Assembly: GCF_003058225.1 (NCBI RefSeq)
Contig: NZ_QBUG01000019.1
Location: forward strand, 1-52,429
Direction: 5' to 3'
Source: Promicromonospora sp. AC04
GTDB taxonomy: Bacteria > Actinomycetota > Actinomycetes > Actinomycetales > Cellulomonadaceae
DNA length: 52,429 nucleotides
Part shown: positions 24,560-33,001 of the stretch, one piece after another
Position numbering within the stretch: position 1 is the stretch's first letter
Layout: every line of letters begins with the position of its first letter
Position numbers and translations under genes: made by a program
The notes under the pieces: model-generated
What the model saw: only the letters and a program-made list of their open reading frames with translations
Databases searched by the model: none
What the model was told of the DNA's origin: nothing

Positions 24560-25348
24560 ATGGGCAGGTGGATCGAGGTCGCGGACGGCGCGCTGGTGCG
24601 GCGGTACCAGGAGCTGGACCTGTCGGTCGGGCTCGTGGTGGGCGGCGAGTCGTGTCTGGTCGTGGACACGGGCGGAGACGCCGGGCAGGGCGCGGAGCTC
24701 GCCGCCGCCGTGCGCGACGTGACGCCGCTGCCGTGGCAGGTGGTGCTGACCCACTCCCACTTCGACCACAGCTTCGGCACCAAGGCCTTCGGCCCCTGCG
24801 CGGTGTGGGCGCACCGGCGCTGCCACGCCGACCTGCTGGCCACCGGCGAGCAGCAACGCGAGAACTGGGCGCGGCACTACCGCGAACGCGGTGAGGTGGA
24901 GGTCGGCGACCGCATCGCTGCCGTGCGCCTGGTCCTGCCCGACCACCTGGTCGACGGCCGCGCGGAGCTGGATCTCGGTGGCCGCCGCGTGGAGCTGCGG
25001 CACTTCGGGCCCGCGCACTCCGACCACGACCTGGTCGTGCATGTCCCGGACGCGGGCGCGGTGTTCGCTGGCGACCTCGTGGAGCAGGGCGCGCCGCCGC
25101 AGTTCGGCGACGCCTTCCCACAGGGCTGGCCGGCCGCGCTGGACGGCGTCCTCGCGCTGGACGCGCCGATCGTGCTGCCCGGCCACGGCGACCCGGTGGA
25201 CCGCGACTTCGTCCGAGGCCAGCGGGCGGAGCTGGCGTTGGTCGCCGAGCTGTGCCGGGAGGTCGCCGCCGGGACGCTCGACGCGGAGCAGGCCGTGGCG
25301 CGTTCGCCGTACCCGGAGGAGTTCACGTTGGCCGCGCTCTCGCGCTGA
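24560..25348 (+). CDS. MBL-fold metallo-hydrolase
   Basis: 262 residues from the ATG at 24560, which matches the family start (MGRWIEVADG) and has GGAGG close upstream; a GTG at 24524 is possible. The metallo-beta-lactamase motifs are complete: THSHFDHSFG (HxHxDH), the distal histidine in GPAHSDHDLV, the bridging Asp in VFAGDLVEQG and the final HG in LPGHGDPV. It probably hydrolyses a small ester, thioester or lactone; the substrate is unknown. It is divergent from jetA but not a recognised Wadjet component. Confidence 0.88.
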   Translation: MGRWIEVADGALVRRYQELDLSVGLVVGGESCLVVDTGGDAGQGAELAAAVRDVTPLPWQVVLTHSHFDHSFGTKAFGPCAVWAHRRCHADLLATGEQQRENWARHYRERGEVEVGDRIAAVRLVLPDHLVDGRAELDLGGRRVELRHFGPAHSDHDLVVHVPDAGAVFAGDLVEQGAPPQFGDAFPQGWPAALDGVLALDAPIVLPGHGDPVDRDFVRGQRAELALVAELCREVAAGTLDAEQAVARSPYPEEFTLAALSR

Positions 25349-25487
25349 CCTCCGCCCTGCGTCGGACGTGGAGCGATCCGAGGCTGAAGTCGGGGTATCG
25401 GCTCGCGCCGACCATGGTGCGCTGACAGCGCCTACGGCTCGGCCGGCGAAGCGCGGATGTGTTGCCTGGACCGGGTGATCGCTTCCG

Positions 25488-26012
25488 TTACTGGGCGTAG
25501 GGCCGGAAGACCTGATCAGTGTGCATGAAGATGTCCGAGAAGAATCGGCTGGTGACGTCGCCGCGGAGGACGCCCAGGAGGAAGTCGGTGGTGGACATGT
25601 CGAACCGTTCCCACTCTGTTCCGTCACCGTTCTCGATGTAGATCGGATAAGCCGCCGAAGGGCTGTCGGCGTCGACACGCCAGAACAGCCTCTCTCCGTG
25701 ACCGGTGCTTGCCCAGGCGATCAGCCGCGCATCGTCGGGCAGGTCGGCCGGGCGGAACTCGGGGTCCTCCTCCCAGAAGAACAAGAGATCCTCGAAGACG
25801 CCGTTCGACTCCATGAGGTCACGAAACTTGACTGAGTCACCCGGTGAATAGAGCCGCAGGTCGTTGAACCAGAGTCCTGCTCCTCCTGCGTTGACGAGCT
25901 CGCGGTAATCCGTGGGCAGCCTCATCCCGAGGTGCTCTTCAGCCTGCTCCCAGTCGAACGGCTGCGGTGCGGCTGTCAGGTGTGCGGCCTCGATCAGGCT
26001 TTGTACGCTCAT
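25488..26012 (-). CDS. SMI1/KNR4 (SUKH) family protein, probable immunity protein
   Basis: 174 residues. The SUKH signature is present: an N-terminal helix with FDWEQAEEHLGMRLPTDYRELVNAGGAGLWF, where the LPxDYRELV pattern is diagnostic, then strands with LRLYSPGD and IAWASTGHGERLFWRVD. SUKH proteins are widespread immunity proteins against polymorphic toxins, especially nucleases. The gene lies downstream of, and on the same strand as, the PrsW-toxin and its immunity gene, with a decayed immunity gene between. It probably protects against related toxins rather than this one (inference). GAGGG precedes the ATG. Confidence 0.88.
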   Translation of the reverse strand: MSVQSLIEAAHLTAAPQPFDWEQAEEHLGMRLPTDYRELVNAGGAGLWFNDLRLYSPGDSVKFRDLMESNGVFEDLLFFWEEDPEFRPADLPDDARLIAWASTGHGERLFWRVDADSPSAAYPIYIENGDGTEWERFDMSTTDFLLGVLRGDVTSRFFSDIFMHTDQVFRPYAQ

Positions 26013-26144
26013 TCTCAGTCCCTCGTCCCGAAACGGAACCCATGCTCGTGCTTGAGTAGGACGTCAGCCTGGTGATGCCGGTCCGCCTGCGCCACCGATC
26101 CCCGGACAGAACTCACTCGCGCAGCGCGTGGACCTCGTCAGGAG

Positions 26145-26245
26145 TCATGTTCGGCCGAGGCTGACGATGTCGCTTGCCCAGTTCAGGACGACGATGGTGG
26201 TGGGCGACCGCTCGAGCGATGCTCGAACGAGATGGTCGTGGTTGA
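26145..26245 (-). pseudogene. Remnant of a second immunity gene
   Basis: Read on the minus strand, the sequence encodes SPTTIVVLNWASDIVSLGRT and a stop. This parallels DGQLVITDWANEVVSLRQ in the intact immunity gene immediately upstream. Only the C-terminal part survives and no start is present. It indicates duplication and decay of immunity genes at this toxin locus. Confidence 0.6.
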
Positions 26246-26279
26246 GCCTTGTCCCTCCTTCGGTACTGCTACCAGGAGA

Positions 26280-26663
26280 TCAGGCCTGCGCGTCATGCTC
26301 GCGCAGGCGAAGCACGTCGGAAACCGACATCTGCTGTCGCAGCGAGACGACCTCATTTGCCCAGTCGGTGATGACAAGCTGGCCGTCTGTGATCGGGACC
26401 TGGGTCGTGATCCAGGCGACGAACTCCGCCGTGAGCTCGTCATCGCCCTCGACGCCAAGCCCGCCGCCAGGGGGTAACACATCGACAAAGACGATCTTCC
26501 CCTGGGCTTCGATCTTCAGGCGGGCCAGCTCGCCCGTCGCTCGGTCGGGCGAGCTCGGCCATGTGGCCTGCGGCCAGGCCTGACGGGCGACCTCGGCCAG
26601 GCGCTCTGCATCGAAGGGGGTACTGCCGTCAATCGTTGCGATCATGACGTCGGCCATTGTCAC
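26280..26663 (-). CDS. Probable cognate immunity protein of the PrsW-linked toxin
   Basis: 127 residues. The start overlaps the stop of the toxin gene by 4 nt (ATGA), so toxin and antidote are translated together; this layout is typical of polymorphic toxin loci. The sequence has a strand with GKIVFVDVLPPGGGLG and a region DGQLVITDWANEVVSLRQ, then a helical end. I recognise no named family. The role rests on position and on the decayed sister copy downstream. Confidence 0.7.
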   Translation of the reverse strand: MTMADVMIATIDGSTPFDAERLAEVARQAWPQATWPSSPDRATGELARLKIEAQGKIVFVDVLPPGGGLGVEGDDELTAEFVAWITTQVPITDGQLVITDWANEVVSLRQQMSVSDVLRLREHDAQA

Positions 26664-29356
26664 TCCACCTCGCTCGTGATTCGAACATAACCGCGCAGTC
26701 CCAGGTCCCTCATCCGTCCTTCGATGAACTCGCCGGCCGATCGACTGTTCGTGGTGATCTCGACGACGCCCCCGCCATTCATGACCTGGTCCGCGGCGTG
26801 CTGCAAGCGTTGAAGCGTCCGGTCAATCTTGGTCACGGCCATATCGTAAAGACGCGGGTCCAATGTTCGGGGGTCATGCCACGTCGACGCGGAAGCGACG
26901 TGTTTGTAGTCGCCGACGGCCCCGTACTGGGAGGTGAAGCCATCGGGATGCACCTCGATGTCTTTGTCAGGGACGGAGATAACACGTTCGTTGTCCCCGT
27001 AGACGGCGATCTGACCATCACGTGCTGGGCCGTCTGCCCCCTTGACGGCCGTCGACGGATACGACTCGTAAAGAGCTGCCGCGGCAGCATCATCCGCGGC
27101 CGACAGCGCCGGCTGCGTCGTACCGTCCGCCAGCGGGACGGGCTTGCGGGCGAGGAGATGCTCGAGGTTGATCGCGCCGGCCTCGTCCGCCAGGCCTGCT
27201 CTTGTGAAGGCATGCCTTCGCGTCGCCAGCCACGCCGCGGGATCGGCGACCAGGTCGTCCGCGGTAGTGCGCAGGATCCGTCCGGTGGCGGCGCCGGCGA
27301 AGTTGCCGGGCGCGAACGTCAGGGCGACGCCGAGGGTGTCAGCGGCGAGCTGGGCGGGTGTCGCCGTGGCGAAGTAGTCGCGGGTGGCCTGGCGGGGGTT
27401 GCGGGTGAAGGTGGCGATGCCCGCTGAGTGGTCCAGTCCCCAGGTCAGGACGCCGGAGATACCGATCCCGAGCATGAGGGAACCACCGGACAGGACGACC
27501 AGGGCGGCGATCCCGGCGCCGATCGCGAGCTGGACCAGGAGCGGCTGGTCGTGCCACCAGTCGGCCAGGGCGTCCAAGACTCCGGCCAGCCACTCGCTGG
27601 CACTGGGGCTGGCGCTGGGGAACTCGAAGTCCGGGCTCAGGGACGGGAAATCGTCCGGGTCGAACGTCGGGAAGCCGCTCGGGAGGTCGTCCGGGCTGAT
27701 CGACGGGAAGTCGCTGGGCAGGCTCGTGGGTAGGTCCGTCGGCATCTGCGTGGGCAGGTCCAGCGGCGGGACCGTCGGGAAGTCCGACGGCAGTTCGGTC
27801 GGCACGTCCGTCGGGAGATCGGACGGCGCCTCCGTGGGCCCGGTCCCGGGCAGCTGGTACATGTCGTTGGTGGAGGTGCCGATCTCGCGGGCTGTTGCGG
27901 GAGCGACGGCGAGTGCGAGCCAGCCCAGCGCGCCCAGGACGGCGACGGCGGCCAGGCGTCGCGCCCAGGGGTGGATTCGTGCGGAGGCGTGGTCGTAGGC
28001 CAGCTCGCGCAGGGCCCGCTGCCCCGAGACCAGGGCGGCGCCGCGGGCAGCGGCGGCCCGTCGCGGTTCGGGCTGGGCCTCGGGTATGTCGGGTCGGCGT
28101 CGTGCGTGCCCCGCGATGGCTTGTGCGAGGTCGCGTGCTACCACCCAGACCAGGCCGGTGACGGCGCCGAGCACAGCGCGGACGACGGTGGGCGCCCCGG
28201 CCACCGGTCGGGTGACCCAGCCGGGTGCGGGCTGTCCGGTGAGGTTGGCGGCGGGTCGGGGGGCCAGTCGTGCGGCGTCGACCAGCAGGCACACGACCAC
28301 GAGCGCAAGGAAGACGCCGATGCGTCCGTGTCCGTGGCCCAGGAGTGACCAGGGCACGCGGAGCCACCATGGGATGGTCGTGGAGTCGGGGTCGAGCCAC
28401 GCGGGGGTGTCGCCGTCGCCGGGCAGGGCGCTGAACAGGTCCAGGCCGGCGTTGTACATCGCGTGGTCGGCGATCGCGGACCACAGCATTGCTGCCGGCA
28501 GCAGGCCGAGGGCGAGTCCGGTCAGGCGGCGTCGGGCCTGCCAGGCCGCGAGTGCGAGGCCGAACAGGCCGGTGACCAGCGCGGTCATGATGGCGTGCCC
28601 GCCGAACTCCGCGACCGTCGTCGGCGCCAGGGACCAGGTGTCGTCGGCGCCCATCGGTGTGGGGATCGGGATCAGGCCGAAGGAGACGTATCCGGGCGGT
28701 AGGACGCCGTCGGGTGTGAGGCCGAGCATGGACGCGATGCCGGCGTTGCCCGTGGCTATGGCGGTGCGGCGCGCGGCTTCTTCGACGGCGAGGAACGCGG
28801 TGCCAGAGGCGAGGCCGAGTAGGAGCCAGTCCGCCGTGGCGAACCGGGCGGCGCGGCGCGGGGCGAGCAAGGCCAGCAGCACGACTGGGACGAGCTTGCC
28901 CGTCTCCTCGACGATTCCCGCGATCGCGACCTGCGCGCCGGTCTCCGAGACGGCGATGAGGTCGATCTGCGCTACTTGGCCCGCCATGACGGTGGTCAGG
29001 ATGCCGATCGTGACCGACCACGGCACGCAGAGCGTGAAGAAGCGCAGGAACCCGGACCAGGTCAGGGTCTTGGTGCGGGCCAGGGCGAACCACGCCACCA
29101 CTACCCACAGGCAGCCGAGGTAGGCGCGCATGCCCAGACGCAGTTCGGGCAGGAACAGCCACAGACCGGCCAGCCACACCAGCGACCCGGCCAGGAGCAC
29201 GGTGCGAGCCACGGCCCACGCGCGGGCGAGGCGAGGATGCGCCGTCAGCCAGCGTGACCGCCGCTCGGCGAGGTGCTGCCACCACTCCCGAGGCGCCTGC
29301 GAGGGCGCTGCACCTGTGGCAGGGGGTGAAGTCCGCTCAACCGGTGCCGTTGTCAT
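26660..29356 (-). CDS. PrsW-type intramembrane protease fused to a C-terminal polymorphic toxin
   Basis: 898 residues in four parts. (1) About 50-400: a multi-pass PrsW-like glutamic intramembrane protease, with EETGK (150-154), VEEAARR (191-197), a membrane His at 254 and DHAMYNAG near 298. (2) About 507-585: a Pro/Asp/Ser/Thr-rich spacer built from repeats such as DLPT, ELPSDFPT and DLPTSLPSDF. (3) Another membrane helix at about 605-640 and a pre-toxin stretch. (4) About 760-898: a candidate nuclease toxin with VGDYKHV (814-820) and VVEITTN, consistent with a restriction-endonuclease-fold toxin. The protease may release the toxin (inference). The immunity gene overlaps the stop codon. Confidence 0.75.
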   Translation of the reverse strand: MTTAPVERTSPPATGAAPSQAPREWWQHLAERRSRWLTAHPRLARAWAVARTVLLAGSLVWLAGLWLFLPELRLGMRAYLGCLWVVVAWFALARTKTLTWSGFLRFFTLCVPWSVTIGILTTVMAGQVAQIDLIAVSETGAQVAIAGIVEETGKLVPVVLLALLAPRRAARFATADWLLLGLASGTAFLAVEEAARRTAIATGNAGIASMLGLTPDGVLPPGYVSFGLIPIPTPMGADDTWSLAPTTVAEFGGHAIMTALVTGLFGLALAAWQARRRLTGLALGLLPAAMLWSAIADHAMYNAGLDLFSALPGDGDTPAWLDPDSTTIPWWLRVPWSLLGHGHGRIGVFLALVVVCLLVDAARLAPRPAANLTGQPAPGWVTRPVAGAPTVVRAVLGAVTGLVWVVARDLAQAIAGHARRRPDIPEAQPEPRRAAAARGAALVSGQRALRELAYDHASARIHPWARRLAAVAVLGALGWLALAVAPATAREIGTSTNDMYQLPGTGPTEAPSDLPTDVPTELPSDFPTVPPLDLPTQMPTDLPTSLPSDFPSISPDDLPSGFPTFDPDDFPSLSPDFEFPSASPSASEWLAGVLDALADWWHDQPLLVQLAIGAGIAALVVLSGGSLMLGIGISGVLTWGLDHSAGIATFTRNPRQATRDYFATATPAQLAADTLGVALTFAPGNFAGAATGRILRTTADDLVADPAAWLATRRHAFTRAGLADEAGAINLEHLLARKPVPLADGTTQPALSAADDAAAAALYESYPSTAVKGADGPARDGQIAVYGDNERVISVPDKDIEVHPDGFTSQYGAVGDYKHVASASTWHDPRTLDPRLYDMAVTKIDRTLQRLQHAADQVMNGGGVVEITTNSRSAGEFIEGRMRDLGLRGYVRITSEVE
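27600..27840. repeat. Degenerate repeats encoding the toxin spacer
   Basis: Short imperfect repeats, with many GGGAAGTC / GGGAGGTC-like units on the plus strand, encode the DLPT/SDFPT spacer of the PrsW-toxin protein. The spacer probably spans the envelope or peptidoglycan. Confidence 0.6.
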
Positions 29357-29538
29357 CCCCGCGCCCCCCGCACCCGCCCCGACGATTCGGGCAAACGGTA
29401 CGGGCGGTACATGGCGGCGAGCAAGGAATCAGCCGTCACCCGCTGGGCATGCCTCGGGGCGCGCGGTTGGACCGCGGGGGCCCCATGGCCAGACCGCTGA
29501 GGCGCGACAGGCAGTTACACGTTCGCGAAAGCGCGTCG

Positions 29539-29544
29539 TACGCT
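29539..29544 (+). promoter_or_regulatory. -10 box of GNAT gene
   Basis: TACGCT, 7 nt before the GTG at 29552; no Shine-Dalgarno sequence, so probably leaderless. Confidence 0.45.
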
Positions 29545-29551
29545 CGGCCGG

Positions 29552-30037
29552 GTGACCGTCATGATCCGCGAAGCCGTCCCGGCCGACCTGCCCGAGATCC
29601 TGCGCCTCGTCCAAGCGCTCGCCGACTACGAGAATGAGCCCGACGCCGTTGAGGCCACGGTCGACGACTTCGCCCGTGCCCTGTTCCCCGAGGGCGGCAC
29701 GCCGACGACGCATGCGCTGATCGCCGAGCACGACGGCGCCGTCGTCGGCATGGCCGTGTGGTTCGTGACGTTCTCCACCTGGACGGGCCGCAACGGGATC
29801 TGGCTGGAGGACCTCTTCGTTGACCCGGCGCACCGGGGTGCCGGCGCGGGCAAGGCCCTGCTCACGCGCCTCGCCCAGATCTGTGTCGAGCGGGGCTGGA
29901 CCCGCCTGGAGTGGGCGGTCCTGACCTGGAACGAGCCGGCCATCGCGTTCTACGACACCCTCGGCTCGACCCCGATGAACGAATGGCAGACCCGGCGCCT
30001 GCACGGCGAGACGCTGCGATCCCTCGGGACCGCCTGA
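29552..30037 (+). CDS. GNAT-family N-acetyltransferase (diamine acetyltransferase-like)
   Basis: 161 residues. The N-terminal IREAVPADLPEILRLVQALADYE and the late GIWLEDLFVDPAHRGAGAGKALL block match the spermidine/spermine N-acetyltransferase branch of GNAT enzymes. The acetyl-CoA loop HRGAGAGKALLTRLA is intact, and the WNEPAIAFYDTLGS segment is typical of the C-terminus. A polyamine or amino-acid amine is a likely acceptor. The GTG at 29552 is chosen for its -10 spacing; an ATG at 29561 is an alternative. It is divergent from the PrsW-toxin gene. Confidence 0.9.
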   Translation: MTVMIREAVPADLPEILRLVQALADYENEPDAVEATVDDFARALFPEGGTPTTHALIAEHDGAVVGMAVWFVTFSTWTGRNGIWLEDLFVDPAHRGAGAGKALLTRLAQICVERGWTRLEWAVLTWNEPAIAFYDTLGSTPMNEWQTRRLHGETLRSLGTA

Positions 30038-30126
30038 CCTGACTTCATGCACTTCCGGGCCGACATGGCTGTGGGCGCGGAAAGGCGGAGCGCGTTCGAG
30101 GGAGCGCGTCGTCCGCAGCCACGTTG

Positions 30127-31023
30127 TCAGCGCTCCACAGTGTGGGGCTCGGCGACGACCTGAACATCGTCGACGTAGAGAATGCGGCCGGGGTCGTACG
30201 TGCGGATCTCGCGCCAGCCGACGTCGTATCGGTCGAGCAGGTCGAGGTAGCCGCGGGTCACGTCGAGCAGGCGGTGAGCATCGATGCGGAAGAAGGCGCG
30301 GGCGCCGGGATGCCGGTCGCGGTCGTAGACGCTTGAGTCCACGGATGCTGGATCGGGGTAGGCGTCGTTCATGAGGTCGTTGTGGGTGCGCCACCATGCC
30401 CAGTCCTCTGGCGTTAGTCGCCGGGAGTGGGCGAGCCCGTTGGCCAGCGCGAACACGCCCGGAAAGGTCCCGCGTCGAGTCGGCTCGGTGGCCTCGTAGC
30501 GGACGTACTCCATGAGCGGATGCAGTTCGTCGAGCCGGTCCGTGACGTAGGCCCAGTCGTCGCCGGGGATCGCGCTGAGCTCGTGGTATCGCGAGCCGAG
30601 TACGAAGTCGTTCAGGAACGTGGCCAGGTCGTCGCTGAGGCGGCGATACGCGGTGCCGTCAGGCCAATGGCCACCGGGCTCGCCGTCGACGAGCCAGACG
30701 GATCCGTCGTCCTCGTTCAGGACAAGCAGGTCGACGTCGTGCACGTCGCCGACGACGTACCACGTTCCTGGCGGTGGGTGCTGTCCTGGGGAGAAGCCTG
30801 CGAAAGGGTCCCAGTCCGGCAGCCACGGTCCGTCGTTCAGCCGCACGACGCCGAGAACGAAGCCGCCGGCGACTCGGAGTACCTCGGCATGGTCCGGGTG
30901 AGTGGCAGGGGTTGGCTCCGCAGCCGGCGTTCCGACCTGGTGATTCATCGCCAGCTCCGCGTCGCGGTCCAGCAGGTGGCGGAGCTGGATGAGTCGGTGG
31001 GCGACGGTGACGGGTAGCGGCAC
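30127..31023 (-). CDS. SMI1/SUKH-like hypothetical protein with C-terminal accessory domain
   Basis: 298 residues from the GTG at 31023, which has a TACGCT -10 box 6 nt upstream; ATGs at 31065 and 30948 are alternatives. A SUKH-like central part has GTWYVVGDVHDVDLLVLNED and LSDDLATFLNDFV. A separate C-terminal region of about 85 residues, beginning PEDWAWWRTHNDLMNDAYPD, also occurs in other actinobacterial proteins of unknown function by my recollection. The fold suggests an immunity-like or binding protein. No toxin gene is adjacent on its strand. Confidence 0.65.
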   Translation of the reverse strand: MPLPVTVAHRLIQLRHLLDRDAELAMNHQVGTPAAEPTPATHPDHAEVLRVAGGFVLGVVRLNDGPWLPDWDPFAGFSPGQHPPPGTWYVVGDVHDVDLLVLNEDDGSVWLVDGEPGGHWPDGTAYRRLSDDLATFLNDFVLGSRYHELSAIPGDDWAYVTDRLDELHPLMEYVRYEATEPTRRGTFPGVFALANGLAHSRRLTPEDWAWWRTHNDLMNDAYPDPASVDSSVYDRDRHPGARAFFRIDAHRLLDVTRGYLDLLDRYDVGWREIRTYDPGRILYVDDVQVVAEPHTVER

Positions 31024-31029
31024 GGTGTG

Positions 31030-31035
31030 AGCGTA
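31030..31035 (-). promoter_or_regulatory. -10 box of SUKH-like gene
   Basis: TACGCT on the minus strand, 6 nt before the GTG at 31023, which decides the chosen start. Confidence 0.4.
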
Positions 31036-31182
31036 GTCAGGCGCTGCCGTTCGCCGGCGAGTCATGAGGTCGGGGCCAACCGGCGCACTGACGATGACGA
31101 GGAGGATTCGCTCGGTCGTTGCCGACAAGGACTGCAGGTGGCCGCTGCCGGCCATCTTCACCGGCTCCGGTGCGCCACCAGC

Positions 31183-31746
31183 TCATTTCCCCTGGGACAA
31201 GCCATCCAGGAGGAGTTGTGCATTCTTTCTTACGTGGTCAACGGGGTCGCTATCGCGCAGATCGGTGACGAGTTCGATGAGACCTGCATATGGGAAGTAG
31301 CCCGTCGCGATGATCAAGGACTGGCGAACTCCTGTATCGGGATCACCCGCGACGTTTCGGAATTCCTGCGTGACCTGCTCACCATCTGCTTCGTCTGCGG
31401 CGAGTGCCGCTGCGTAGATGCAGATCAGCTTCTCGTTCCCGACACTCGTTCCGCGCAGCTCGGTCAAGGCTTCCGGTGTGGACCAGAGCTCGCAGTCCTC
31501 CCGGATGTGCTGTGCCACGTCGTTGCTGCCGGGCCCGTGCACCCGCAGGTAGCGAGTGCCGATCGGCCGGTCGTCGACCTGGTGAATCTCGGTCTTGCGA
31601 TCGAGTGTGACCCACACGTCGATGTAGGCCCCAGCCTCGTGCTTCTGCACCTGCTTCAGAATCCAGCCACGTTGCATGGACACAAAATCGACGTCGTCCG
31701 ACGTGAAGCCGGACTTGAGGACAAACCGCTTGACGAAATCCGTCAT
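31183..31746 (-). CDS. Hypothetical protein
   Basis: 187 residues, no recognised family. The N-terminal half is strand-rich with the YIDVWVTLDRKTEIHQVDD segment. The C-terminal third, with DTGVRQSLIIATGYFPYAGL and HVRKNAQLLLDGL, reads like a HEAT-repeat hairpin. The start overlaps the stop of the truncated panE fragment by 4 nt (ATGA), so it is probably translated from the panE promoter. Confidence 0.6.
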   Translation of the reverse strand: MTDFVKRFVLKSGFTSDDVDFVSMQRGWILKQVQKHEAGAYIDVWVTLDRKTEIHQVDDRPIGTRYLRVHGPGSNDVAQHIREDCELWSTPEALTELRGTSVGNEKLICIYAAALAADEADGEQVTQEFRNVAGDPDTGVRQSLIIATGYFPYAGLIELVTDLRDSDPVDHVRKNAQLLLDGLSQGK

Positions 31747-31994
31747 TCTATTGGGCCCTCGGCCTTGACCGTGACGATCACGCGGGCGCCGTGGGGGACC
31801 TCGATGGTCGCGGTCAGGGGTGCGTGCCAGGAGCCGAATGCGTCGGTCTCGACGTCGAGGCCGTGCTCCGTGATCTGCCAGGCGGTCTTGGCGCGGGCGA
31901 CTACTACGACGTCGTGCCCTGCTTGCTGGAGCATCGCGGCGACGAGGCCGCCGATGGCTCCGGGACCGATGACGGCGATGGGGGTGTCGGTCAT
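31743..31994 (-). pseudogene. Truncated ketopantoate reductase (PanE/ApbA) N-terminus
   Basis: 83 residues starting MTDTPIAVIGPGAIGGLVAA, a clear NADP-binding Rossmann start of 2-dehydropantoate 2-reductase. A full enzyme is about 300 residues; the frame stops after VIVTVKAEGPIE, before the catalytic domain. The stop overlaps the next start codon. A TACCAT -10 box 7 nt upstream indicates it is still transcribed, probably now driving the downstream hypothetical gene. Confidence 0.8.
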
Positions 31995-32001
31995 GGGGCT
32001 A

Positions 32002-32007
32002 ATGGTA
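32002..32007 (-). promoter_or_regulatory. -10 box of truncated panE
   Basis: TACCAT on the minus strand, 7 nt before the ATG at 31994: a surviving promoter on a broken gene. Confidence 0.4.
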
Positions 32008-32227
32008 GGCAGGCGGGTTTGTTGACCAGACTGGTGAGGACAAGCTTCGGACGAGGTTCATCCAGGAAGCATGGGTCGGGGTGAATTGCCGTCATTGAGG
32101 GCACAATGTTGCGAGTTCACCGTTACGGTCGGCTTACGGCCTCGCTTGCGCAGCCAGGTCCCGAATGATGCCCAACCCGCTGTCGGCATTTCGATTGCGG
32201 CAGGGCTCGAACGGAAGAGCGGCTCCC

Positions 32228-32974
32228 ATGGCGGACGAGCGTCGAGCGATCGAAGATCCGATGTGGATCGACTACTCCTCCATGCCGGTGCCACCGCTGA
32301 AGTTCCTCATGCAGCCGCAACACCGCCCTAGCGGAGTCGTCGAGAAGCTCGCGCCAAGCGTCACGGCCTGCCACACGCCATGGTTCACAGAGGTCGCCAT
32401 CGAGGTGACGGGCGTGCCTGGAGTGGCCGCTGCGGTCGTCTACGTCATCCCGAAGGACGACGAGACAAGCCTGTTGGCTGCAAGCATCGACCAGACCTTC
32501 GACGTCCTGTTCAAGCTCATGTCCGGGGCCGACTACGGCGACAAGGTGACGAAGCTCGTGGCTCAGCACTGGCCCGAGACCTACGCCATGCTCGTGCACA
32601 GCCAGAAGGGGACGCCGGGTCACCGCGTCTTGGCCAACGTGCACGCGGTCGGAAAGGTGCAGTGGATCGTGGCCGACGAGCTGCGGGGTGCGCAGCGGGA
32701 GGGGATCGGCCCCCAACAAGCCGAGGCGCTCATCCTGGCGGCGCTGCAGACAGTCATTCGGGCGACGAACTTCTACCTCGACCTTCCGGGCGTCCTGGAC
32801 GTCCTCGGCGGTCCCGACCGGACGTCGCGTCGCCTCAAGGCAATGTCGACCCTGTTCACATCGGGGGCGAGTCTCGGCTCGGGGGTGATGGACGGCGTCC
32901 GAGTGGACGAGCTGCTCGACCTCGCCAAGGGCGTCCGCGAGTTTGTCGGCGGACTGATCGCCCTCAAGGATTGA
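32228..32974 (+). CDS. Hypothetical protein (first gene of unknown pair)
   Basis: 248 residues from the ATG at 32228 (GGAAGAG upstream); an ATG at 32168 would add 20 residues. Predicted soluble, with mixed strands (EVAIEVTGVPGVAAAVVYVI) and C-terminal helices (RVDELLDLAKGVREFVGGLI). No membrane helix, repeat or catalytic motif is evident and I recognise no family. The next gene follows after 27 nt in the same direction, so the two probably form an operon. Confidence 0.6.
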   Translation: MADERRAIEDPMWIDYSSMPVPPLKFLMQPQHRPSGVVEKLAPSVTACHTPWFTEVAIEVTGVPGVAAAVVYVIPKDDETSLLAASIDQTFDVLFKLMSGADYGDKVTKLVAQHWPETYAMLVHSQKGTPGHRVLANVHAVGKVQWIVADELRGAQREGIGPQQAEALILAALQTVIRATNFYLDLPGVLDVLGGPDRTSRRLKAMSTLFTSGASLGSGVMDGVRVDELLDLAKGVREFVGGLIALKD

Positions 32975-33001
32975 CCACAGCAGTGAAAGCGGAGGCACAC
33001 C

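Noticed and set aside
25440-25487. Possible further copy of the palindromic repeat (GTGTTGC at about 25460)
   Set aside because: Only seven bases match and no inverted arm follows.
24443-25678. Extension of jetA upstream to about 910 codons
   Set aside because: The extension runs antisense through the MBL-fold gene with intact metal motifs; the DUF3375 start and a -10 box support 24442.
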